5,497 bases of DNA from Acidimicrobiales bacterium (GTDB lineage: Bacteria > Actinomycetota > Acidimicrobiia > Acidimicrobiales > Palsa-688): the NCBI GenBank assembly GCA_030039575.1, contig JASHVH010000435.1:1-5497 (forward strand), given 5' to 3'. Shown piece after piece: positions 1-5,482 of the stretch. A program made the position numbers and the translations under genes. The first letter of the stretch is position 1. Each line of letters begins with the position of its first letter. The notes below the pieces were generated by a model. It did no database searches. It worked only from the letters and a program-made list of their open reading frames with translations, and was not told where the DNA came from.

Positions 1-1
1 C

Positions 2-877
2 ACCGTGGTGGCCGTGGGCGGCGGCCGGCCCGATGACGCGCACCTCGATGCCGCGCACCCCGCTGCCGCGCACCCCGATGCCGCGCACCGCGATGCCGCC
101 TACACCAATGCCGCCAACCCAGATGCCGCCTACCCCGATGCCGCCCACACCGACGCCGCCGGCCCACATCCCGCCGGCCCAGCACGCTGGCTGGACATCG
201 ACATCGCCACAGCCCCGCCCATAGATCTGGCACCAGTCCGGGCGGCCGTTCTGAGCGCGGTGCGGCCCCTGGCCGAGGTTGCTCGAGCGGGTGACGCCCC
301 GGCGGCCCTGGACGCGTTGGGACGGCTGCGGCTGCTGTGTGCCCACCGTGAGGGGCCGGCGGGCGCCGCGACCTGGAACTCTCGCGTCGAGCAATGGTTG
401 GCCGAGGTCAAGGAAGGGCCACCGCTCGAGGGAGGTTGGTACGTCGGCCGTCCCGTAATCGTGACCGAGAACGACTACGGCCTGGGGCTGTTCAACGGCG
501 ACACCGGCGTTGTAATCGCGTCCGGGGAAGCCGACGAGAAGGGGCCCAACCTCAGAGTGGCGTTCAGGCGGGGCGCCGGCGTGGTGACGGTCAGCCCGGC
601 GCGCCTCGGCGCCGTCAGTACCGCGTTCGCCATGACGGTGCACAGGGCGCAGGGTTCGGAGTTCGACGAAGTGGTGGTGCTGCTGCCCAGTGCTTCTTCC
701 CGGGTCCTCACTCGTGAGCTGCTGTACACCGCGGTCACCCGCGCTCGCCACAACGTGGTCCTGGTCGGGAGCGAGGCATCGCTCCGGGCCGCCGTCAGCC
801 GTCCCATCGCACGCGCTTCGGGTCTCACCGCCCGGCTTTGGGGCCAGGAGCCTACGGAGGCTCACAGAACAGGGTGA
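2..877 (+). CDS. recD: RecD, exodeoxyribonuclease V alpha subunit (3' part, 5' end outside window)
   Basis: This is the C-terminal part of a RecD-type SF1B DNA helicase, the 5'-3' motor of RecBCD, which resects double-strand breaks. The reading frame is open to the window edge, and the Walker motifs must lie upstream. The GTG at position 5 is not a credible start because helicase sequence should precede it. Counting that GTG as residue 1: a 5-residue repeat covers 10-54. The conserved stretch RLLCAHREGP...WNSRVEQWLAE follows at about 108-134. The SH3-like 2B region runs from 146 (YVGRPVIVTENDYGLGLFNG). Motif V is TVHRAQGSEFDEV (H213, Q216, G217), and motif VI is LLYTAVTRARHNVVLVG (R246, R248). 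The end (RPIARASGLTARLWG) is the usual RecD terminus, so the 3' end is intact. The 2B and motif V sequences favour RecBCD-type RecD over RecD2, but recB and recC cannot be seen here. The stop lies 60 bp before glnD. Confidence 0.9.
   Translation, partial: TVVAVGGGRPDDAHLDAAHPAAAHPDAAHRDAAYTNAANPDAAYPDAAHTDAAGPHPAGPARWLDIDIATAPPIDLAPVRAAVLSAVRPLAEVARAGDAPAALDALGRLRLLCAHREGPAGAATWNSRVEQWLAEVKEGPPLEGGWYVGRPVIVTENDYGLGLFNGDTGVVIASGEADEKGPNLRVAFRRGAGVVTVSPARLGAVSTAFAMTVHRAQGSEFDEVVVLLPSASSRVLTRELLYTAVTRARHNVVLVGSEASLRAAVSRPIARASGLTARLWGQEPTEAHRTG
32..166 (+). repeat. 15-bp in-frame tandem repeat inside recD (9 units)
   Basis: There are nine consecutive 15-bp units with consensus GATGCCGCSCACCCC. 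They encode five-residue units close to DAAHP: DDAHL, DAAHP, AAAHP, DAAHR, DAAYT, NAANP, DAAYP, DAAHT, DAAGP. Units 2-4 are nearly identical in DNA, while later units differ, including at synonymous positions (gcgcac against gcccac or gcctac). This suggests newer duplication at the 5' side. The array sits in a poorly conserved RecD linker just before the segment ARWLDID, so it probably forms an Ala/Asp/His-rich surface loop. Confidence 0.9.
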
Positions 878-901
878 CAGCGAACCTCGGTAGATGAGCT
901 T

Positions 902-918
902 CCCGGCAGTGGACCGGG
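902..918. other. Short inverted repeat in the recD-glnD gap
   Basis: CCCGG (902-906) and CCGGG (914-918) can form a 5-bp stem with a 7-nt loop just upstream of the candidate glnD -10 element. No T-run follows, so it is not a convincing intrinsic terminator. It could be chance in DNA this GC-rich, or a weak operator. Confidence 0.25.
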
Positions 919-924
919 CCCGAC

Positions 925-930
925 TACGGT
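925..930 (+). promoter_or_regulatory. Candidate -10 element for leaderless glnD transcript
   Basis: TACGGT fits the actinobacterial TANNNT -10 pattern. Its last T lies 8 nt before the first base of the GTG at 938, so transcription would begin at about 937-938, at or next to the start codon. No Shine-Dalgarno precedes that GTG, as expected for a leaderless mRNA. No good -35 box is visible. The same hexamer precedes amt. Confidence 0.45.
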
Positions 931-937
931 TCGTGCT

Positions 938-3418
938 GTGGCAAATCCTGGGCCCATCGAACGACCGGCCGGCCTGCCCAAGCTGAGCGCCGGCTGGGCC
1001 CGGCTCCGGGCGGACACTGGCCTCCAGGGCCGGGACTGGAGCACAGCTGCGCGCGAGTTGACCGACGACTGGTTGCGCCAGGCTTTCGACTGGGCCGTCT
1101 CAGGGCCCGGGAACGCCTCGGGCCAGGACAGGGGGGCCGGGGACGGGGGGGCCGGAGACGGGCGGGCGAGAGAGGGCAGGCCCAAAGAGGGAAGGGCCGG
1201 AGCGCTCGCCGCCTTTCGGGCCAGGCGGGAGCGGGCGAGCACCGAGAACCCGGCCAAGGGGTTGGCCCTGCTGGCGGTGGGCAGCCTCGGACGTGACGAC
1301 CTCGCCCCCGGGAGCGACCTCGACCTGGTCCTGGCGTACGACGGCCGCTCGGACGTCAAGGAAGTGGCGGACAGGCTCTGGTACCCCATCTGGGACGACC
1401 CGATGCCTCTCGACCACAGCGTGCGCACGCTGTCGCAAGTAGGCCAGGCGGCGGAGTCGGACCTCAGGGTGGCGCAAGGCCTCCTCGAGGCCCGCCCTCT
1501 GGCCGGCGACGCCGAGTTGGCCGCGCGTTTCAGTGCCCTCGGTAAGCGCCTCTGGGAAAAGCGGGTTGGCACCTGGCTCCCGGCGGTGCTCGACACCCGG
1601 GAGCGGGCGCACGAAGCCCACGGTGACGTTGCTTTCCTCCTTGAACCCGACCTGAAGGAGAGCCACGGCGGCGAGCGTGACCTGCAAGTCCTGGCCCTCA
1701 TGGCGGGGGTGACCCCGGCTGTCGGGGTGGTGGCCGCCGACGAGCGGCTCGAGGCCGCCGGCGAGTTCCTGCATGCGGTCAGGGTCGAACTGCAACGACC
1801 TGACGCCCGCCGGAGCGAACGCCTGATGCTGGAGGACCAGCAGCGAGTAGCCGAGGCCCTGGGCCTGGCCGGCCGGGAGCAGCTGGCGTACGAGGTGGCG
1901 CAGGCCGGAAGGGCGGTTTCCTGGCTCACGGAGGACGCGTGGCGCCGAGCGCGCTCGTGGCTGGCCGGGCCCCGCGGTCGAGCCGGGTCCGCCGACAGGC
2001 TCATCGGGCCAGGACTGGTCCTGCGGGACAACGAGGTGGTCGTCCCCGTGGGCACAGACATCGCCGAGGACCCGGCCATCCCTCTCCGGGCCACCATGGC
2101 CTCAGCTGAGCTCGGGGCCCCCCTATCGAGGGCCACGATGGCCCGGCTGGCGGCCGAGGCTCCGACGCCGGCGGCCCCCTGGCCCGAAGACGTCACCCGC
2201 GCTTTCCTAGGCTTGCTGGCCCTGGGCGCGCCCGCCGTCCACCCCATCGAGACGTTGGACCAGCTCGGCGTCTGGGAACGCTATATGCCCGAGTGGCCGC
2301 AGGTCCGTAACCAGCCCCAGTTCAACCCGTACCACCGCTGGAGCGTCGACCGGCACCTGTTGGAGACCGTGGCCAATGTAGCCGCTCATTTGCGCGACGT
2401 CCGGCGCCCTGACCTGTTGCTCCTGGGCGCGCTACTGCGCGACATCGGGAAAGGGACGGGCGGCGACCATTCCGAAGCGGGCGCCGGCATCTCGGCCGCA
2501 GTCGGAGAGCGGCTGGGCCTGTCCACCGAGGACAGGCTGGTCCTGGAAAAGCTGGTGCGCTACCACCTGTTGTTGCCCGATGTGGCCACCCGGCGAGACC
2601 TGGAGGACCCCATCACCTTGAACCTGGTGGCCGACGCGGTGGGTGACGAGACCACTCTCGAACTGCTCCGGGTGTTGGCGGCCGCTGACGGCGAGGCCAC
2701 GGGTAGCGCAGCCTGGAGCCCGTGGAAGGCGGGCCTCGTCAACGAACTGGCCGAGCGGGTCGGAGCGGTCCTGGCCGGGAGGCCGGTGCCGTCGGGCCCA
2801 CCCTTTCCCTCAGTGGAGCATCGCCGCCTGATGGAGACCCGGGCTGTCCAAGTCCTGCCCAGCGAACGCGAACTGGTCGTCGTTGCTCCTGACCGCCCGG
2901 GGCTGTTCAGCGATGTGGCCGGAGCGCTGGCCCTTCACAATATCGGGGTGCTCCAGGCCCGGGCGCACAGCGAAAACGGCCAGGCATTGGACGTTTTCAC
3001 CCTGGACCTCCCTGAACACGCCGACCCCCGCTGGGAACGGGTGGCGGCCGACATCAAAGGGGCTGTCGAGGAGCGGATCGATATCGGTGAGGCACTGGCT
3101 CGCCGGCCGGCACCCCGGAACGCCCGAAAGGCGCTGGCCCTGCCGGCCCCGGGAGTGGTGGTGATCGTCGACAACGAGGCCGCCACCAGTGCCACCGTGG
3201 TCGAGGTCCGCGCCCCGGATTTCCCCGGGCTCTTACACCAGGTGACGGGGGCCATCTCCGCCCAAGGCCTCGACATTATTTCGGCGAGAGTGGCGACACT
3301 CGGCAACGCCGCCGTGGACACTTTTTACGTCCAGGCCGCCGGGACGAAGGTGCCGGCCGGTGAACGAGCAGAGGCGATCAGCAGGGCCATCGAGGAAGCT
3401 GTGGCGGCCGGGCGCTGA
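938..3418 (+). CDS. glnD: GlnD, bifunctional PII nucleotidyltransferase/removing enzyme with altered HD motif
   Basis: GlnD transfers a nucleotide (UMP in proteobacteria, AMP in studied actinobacteria) to the PII protein when glutamine is low and removes it when glutamine is high. The product is 826 aa, normal for the family. Visible domains: a 5-residue repeat at 64-88; nucleotidyltransferase motif GSLGRDDLAPGSDLDL with G115, S116, D127 and D129 intact; the family motif EPDLKESHGGERDLQ at about 236-249; an HD domain with H473, D510-H511, H543 and RRDLEDP; ACT1 from about 646 (APDRPGLFSDV) and ACT2 from about 754 (APDFPGLLHQV), the glutamine-sensing domains. Oddity: the signature HDIGKG reads RDIGKG (R501-D502), losing a predicted metal ligand of the removing activity. 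GTG 938 is the first start after the in-frame recD stop and has no Shine-Dalgarno. The downstream amt-glnK supplies the expected substrate, GlnK. Identification is secure; retention of removing activity is uncertain. Confidence 0.95.
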   Translation: MANPGPIERPAGLPKLSAGWARLRADTGLQGRDWSTAARELTDDWLRQAFDWAVSGPGNASGQDRGAGDGGAGDGRAREGRPKEGRAGALAAFRARRERASTENPAKGLALLAVGSLGRDDLAPGSDLDLVLAYDGRSDVKEVADRLWYPIWDDPMPLDHSVRTLSQVGQAAESDLRVAQGLLEARPLAGDAELAARFSALGKRLWEKRVGTWLPAVLDTRERAHEAHGDVAFLLEPDLKESHGGERDLQVLALMAGVTPAVGVVAADERLEAAGEFLHAVRVELQRPDARRSERLMLEDQQRVAEALGLAGREQLAYEVAQAGRAVSWLTEDAWRRARSWLAGPRGRAGSADRLIGPGLVLRDNEVVVPVGTDIAEDPAIPLRATMASAELGAPLSRATMARLAAEAPTPAAPWPEDVTRAFLGLLALGAPAVHPIETLDQLGVWERYMPEWPQVRNQPQFNPYHRWSVDRHLLETVANVAAHLRDVRRPDLLLLGALLRDIGKGTGGDHSEAGAGISAAVGERLGLSTEDRLVLEKLVRYHLLLPDVATRRDLEDPITLNLVADAVGDETTLELLRVLAAADGEATGSAAWSPWKAGLVNELAERVGAVLAGRPVPSGPPFPSVEHRRLMETRAVQVLPSERELVVVAPDRPGLFSDVAGALALHNIGVLQARAHSENGQALDVFTLDLPEHADPRWERVAADIKGAVEERIDIGEALARRPAPRNARKALALPAPGVVVIVDNEAATSATVVEVRAPDFPGLLHQVTGAISAQGLDIISARVATLGNAAVDTFYVQAAGTKVPAGERAEAISRAIEEAVAAGR
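1127..1201 (+). repeat. 15-bp in-frame degenerate tandem repeat in the N-terminal region of glnD
   Basis: Five 15-bp units encode DRGAG, DGGAG, DGRAR, EGRPK and EGRAG (residues 64-88). The first two units are nearly identical and include runs of six and seven G. The later units have diverged. The array lies between the N-terminal helix and the nucleotidyltransferase core, so it is likely a flexible charged linker outside the active site. The frame is preserved. Confidence 0.85.
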
Positions 3419-3510
3419 CGACCGGGCACCGACGGCCGGGCGCTGACGAACGGGCACCGACGGCCGGGCGCTGACGACCGGGCGCCGACGGCCGGGCGCT
3501 GACGTGCGGG
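3403..3510 (+). repeat. 14-bp tandem repeat (28-bp higher-order) overlapping the glnD stop codon
   Basis: About seven 14-bp units run from 3403 to 3500, with a partial eighth to about 3510. Two unit types alternate: GACGGCCGGGCGCT and GACGACCGGGCACC, the latter with small variants. This gives a 28-bp higher-order period. The 15-bp core GGCCGGGCGCTGACG recurs exactly at 3406, 3434, 3462 and 3490. The first unit contains the last codons and TGA of glnD, so the array may have grown out of the gene end. A period of 14 is not a multiple of 3, so it is not coding. GCGCC (3482-3486) can pair with GGCGC (3495-3499), so the transcript may fold into hairpins. No T-run is present. Confidence 0.92.
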
Positions 3511-3530
3511 GGTAGTCGGCCGGCCCACTC

Positions 3531-3568
3531 GTAACAAACCGGAAACGTAACGGTCGCGACGCCGAAAC
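3531..3568 (+). promoter_or_regulatory. GlnR-like operator upstream of amt-glnK
   Basis: Four 5-bp half-sites occur at exact 6-bp spacing: GTAAC (3531-3535), GAAAC (3542-3546), GTCGC (3553-3557) and GAAAC (3564-3568). This matches the GlnR consensus known from Streptomyces, gTnAC-n6-GaAAC-n6-GtnAC-n6-GAAAC, with one mismatch, in the third half-site. The centre (3549.5) is about 41.5 bp upstream of the transcription start predicted from the -10 at 3579-3584, an activator position overlapping -35. GlnR is the OmpR-type nitrogen regulator of actinomycetes, and amtB-glnK-glnD is a classic target. The regulator gene itself is not in this window. Confidence 0.75.
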
Positions 3569-3578
3569 AACCGCCCTC

Positions 3579-3584
3579 TACGGT
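3579..3584 (+). promoter_or_regulatory. Candidate -10 element of the amt-glnK promoter
   Basis: TACGGT fits TANNNT and is the same hexamer as the candidate before glnD. It predicts a transcription start near 3591, giving a leader of about 50 nt before the TTG at 3642. No TTGACA-like -35 is present where one is expected, around 3556-3561. That region is covered by the GlnR-like box, consistent with an activator-dependent promoter. Confidence 0.5.
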
Positions 3585-3630
3585 CTGGTGAAGCCTGCGG
3601 CTGGGCCCAGTCGCGGCGAGGCTTACTACC

Positions 3631-3637
3631 AAGGAGG
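3631..3637 (+). promoter_or_regulatory. Shine-Dalgarno AAGGAGG that decides the amt start
   Basis: A full-strength ribosome binding site ends 4 nt before the TTG at 3642, which is in frame with the upstream GTG at 3588. The spacing is short but workable. Its presence inside what would otherwise be coding sequence argues for the TTG as the real start. Confidence 0.7.
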
Positions 3638-3641
3638 GCTA

Positions 3642-5147
3642 TTGCACTTACTCGCGCATTTGCAGGCCGCCGCGCCGCTGAGCTCGTCGGACCAGGCCTG
3701 GCTTGACACCGGTGACAACGCCTGGCAGCTGACGGCCGCCACGTTCGTCGCGCTCATGAGCGTCCCGGGCCTGGCCGTGCTCTTCGGGGGCTTGGTCCAG
3801 AAGAAGTGGGTCGTCAACACGATCCTGATGACGTTCGCCGGCTTCGCCGCCGTCCTCATCGTTTGGGTCTTGTGGGCGTACCAGATGGGCTTTGGCACCC
3901 CGGCGTTCCACTCCGCCAACTGGACGGCGAGCAGCTGCGGCATCTGCAACTTCTTTCACAACTTCATAGGTAAACCAGGCACCGTCATCAGTTCCGTAGG
4001 CGAGCAGGGCCGGGCCAGTATCCCGCTGGTCGACGCAGGCATGCCCCCGTTCAGGTTGCCGCTGGCCAGCGTGGTCTATTTCCAGTTTGTGTTCGCCGCC
4101 ATCACACCGCTCCTGTTCCTGGGGGCTGTCCTTTCCCGGATCAAGTTCAGGGTGTGGCTGATCTTCGTGCCGCTGTGGACCTCCTGCGTTTATAGCGTCA
4201 ACGCCTTCCTCCTGTGGGGCGGCGGTTATTGGGCGCAGCAGGGAGCGGGCGATTTCTCGGGGGGCTACGTCATCCATCTGGCCGCCGGCGTCAGTGGCTT
4301 TGTCGCTGCCGCGATGGTAGGGCCCCGATTGAAGAGGGACAGGGAAAAGGCCCTGCCTCACAACCTGCCCCTCGTCGCCATCGGGGCCGGGATCGTCTGG
4401 CTGGGTTGGAACGGGTTCAACGGAGGTGACCCTTACTTCGCCAGTGCCGACGCAGCCGCAGCCGTCATCAACACCAACATGGCGACGGCGGCCGCGCTGC
4501 TCACCTGGGTCTTGTGGGACATGTACCTGGGCCCAGCGAAAAAGCCCACTTTCCTCGGGGCCGTGAACGGGATGGTTGTCGGGCTGGTGGCCATCACACC
4601 GTGCGCGGGATATGTGAACGGGGCCGGAGCCATGCTCGTGGGCGCCATCGACTCGACGATCGTGTGGATGGCCTGGACCTACTTGTCCAGAGCGAGGTTC
4701 ATGAAGAGGGTGGACGACGCCATGGGCATCATCTACACCCATGGCATCGCGGGGTTCGTCGGGGGGATCCTGCTGGGTGTGTTCGCCGACCCGTCGGTGG
4801 TCGAGTACCGCTACGTTTCCAGCGTAAAAGGCCCCGTCGCTATCGCCGGGGCACTTTACGGTCACCCGAAGCAGGTCCTCATCCAGTTCCTGGCCGGGGT
4901 CACGATCATCCTGTGGGATGCCACGGTGACCTTCATCATCCTGTTCGTGATCAAATGGGTCATGCCTTCCCACAAGTTGAAGTACGACGACGACATCCTC
5001 GAGGTTGGGGACCTGGCCGTCCACGACGAGGAGGGCTACCCCGAACCCGAGGGGGCGACGCGGATCTTGCCCGGGTACGGTGAGGAACGGCCCATACCGG
5101 CTCCGGCAGCTGGAGCGGCGATAGGTGCCGGAGGTGCCGGCTCATGA
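3642..5147 (+). CDS. amt: Amt/MEP/Rh family ammonium transporter
   Basis: This is an ammonium channel of the cytoplasmic membrane, normally a homotrimer with about 11 transmembrane helices per subunit. From TTG 3642 it is 501 aa. The GTG at 3588 would add 18 residues but lies upstream of the predicted transcription start. Family landmarks, with E. coli AmtB equivalents: SVPGLAVLFGGLVQKK in helix 1, F147/F151 (F103/F107, periplasmic gate), W192 in WGGG (W148), D204 (D160), pore histidines H212 (H168) and H367 (H318), and F259 (F215). The segment GWNGFNGGD replaces AmtB GWFGFNAGS, so D263 stands where S219 binds ammonium. The extracytoplasmic loop after helix 2 (about 82-141) is long and has a CxxC pair (C99, C102). 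The cytoplasmic tail keeps a GD-A-H-E-Y-like segment (EVGDLAVHDEEGYPE), the region that contacts PII, then an extra Ala/Pro/Gly-rich end. It overlaps glnK by 4 bp, so the two are one operon. Confidence 0.95.
   Translation: MHLLAHLQAAAPLSSSDQAWLDTGDNAWQLTAATFVALMSVPGLAVLFGGLVQKKWVVNTILMTFAGFAAVLIVWVLWAYQMGFGTPAFHSANWTASSCGICNFFHNFIGKPGTVISSVGEQGRASIPLVDAGMPPFRLPLASVVYFQFVFAAITPLLFLGAVLSRIKFRVWLIFVPLWTSCVYSVNAFLLWGGGYWAQQGAGDFSGGYVIHLAAGVSGFVAAAMVGPRLKRDREKALPHNLPLVAIGAGIVWLGWNGFNGGDPYFASADAAAAVINTNMATAAALLTWVLWDMYLGPAKKPTFLGAVNGMVVGLVAITPCAGYVNGAGAMLVGAIDSTIVWMAWTYLSRARFMKRVDDAMGIIYTHGIAGFVGGILLGVFADPSVVEYRYVSSVKGPVAIAGALYGHPKQVLIQFLAGVTIILWDATVTFIILFVIKWVMPSHKLKYDDDILEVGDLAVHDEEGYPEPEGATRILPGYGEERPIPAPAAGAAIGAGGAGS
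5130..5134 (+). promoter_or_regulatory. Shine-Dalgarno for glnK inside the amt 3' end
   Basis: GGAGG lies 9 nt before the glnK ATG at 5144, within the last codons of amt. With the ATGA stop/start overlap it indicates translational coupling of the channel and its PII regulator. Confidence 0.7.
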
Positions 5148-5482
5148 TCCTCGTTACCGCGGTTATCAAGCCTTTCGCCCTCGACTCAGTCCGAGAAGCG
5201 CTGTCTTATGTGGGCATAGCCGGCATGACGGTATCGGAAGTGAAAGGCTTCGGCCGTCAACGCGGTCACACCGAGATCTACCGGGGCGCAGAGTACAAGG
5301 TCGAGTACGTGCCGAAGGTCAAGATCGAAGTGCTTACGGCAGCCGAGATGGCCGACGACGTGGTCGAAGCCATCTCAAAGGCCGCACGCACCGGCAAGAT
5401 CGGCGACGGGAAGATCTGGGTCACGGCCGTCGACAGCGTTAGCCGCATCCGCACCGGTGAAACCGGTCCCGGGGCCATCTAG
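5144..5482 (+). CDS. glnK: GlnK, PII nitrogen regulatory protein
   Basis: This is a 112-aa PII signal protein, the standard length. PII trimers bind ATP/ADP and 2-oxoglutarate and, when nitrogen is sufficient, dock on Amt with the T-loop to close the pore. The sequence shows KGFGRQRGHTEIYRGAEY, with Tyr46 and the modifiable T-loop Tyr51 both present, then VPKVKIEVL, and the C-terminal signature TGKIGDGKIWV from about residue 83 (nucleotide-binding B-loop). Tyr51 is the residue GlnD modifies (adenylylated in studied actinobacteria), and GlnD is encoded just upstream of amt. ATG 5144 overlaps the amt stop (ATGA) and has a GGAGG 9 nt ahead. GlnK is preferred over GlnB because of the linkage to amt. 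No gene or terminator is visible in the 15 bases after the stop. Confidence 0.96.
   Translation: MILVTAVIKPFALDSVREALSYVGIAGMTVSEVKGFGRQRGHTEIYRGAEYKVEYVPKVKIEVLTAAEMADDVVEAISKAARTGKIGDGKIWVTAVDSVSRIRTGETGPGAI

Noticed and set aside
33..224. Short + strand frame with MPRTP-like repeats at the start of the window
   Set aside because: It is the +1 reading of the recD 15-bp repeat. The recD frame is supported by conserved helicase motifs downstream.
915..922. CGGGCCCG palindrome before glnD
   Set aside because: An 8-bp palindrome of only G and C is expected by chance in this composition, and no partner site was seen.
862..2247. Long antisense open frame (461 codons) opposite glnD
   Set aside because: Ser/Arg/Ala-rich low-complexity product with no family motifs, fully opposite a well-supported glnD. 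Long antisense frames are expected in DNA this GC-rich.
3481..3500. Possible intrinsic terminator after glnD
   Set aside because: GCGCC/GGCGC can pair, but the stem is short, recurs because of the repeat, and no T-run follows.
3406..3504. Possible CRISPR array (28-bp period)
   Set aside because: The 28-bp periodicity is two alternating 14-bp units in direct tandem. There are no unique spacers and no cas genes.
3325..3632. Minus-strand frames with repeated RQRPAVGARSSAPG-like peptides
   Set aside because: They are produced by the non-coding 14-bp tandem repeat and lack any start signal or conserved domain.
3648..5024. Antisense open frame (458 codons) opposite amt
   Set aside because: The product is rich in His, Asp and Gly with no recognisable domain and mirrors the codon bias of amt. 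It is a shadow of the transporter gene.
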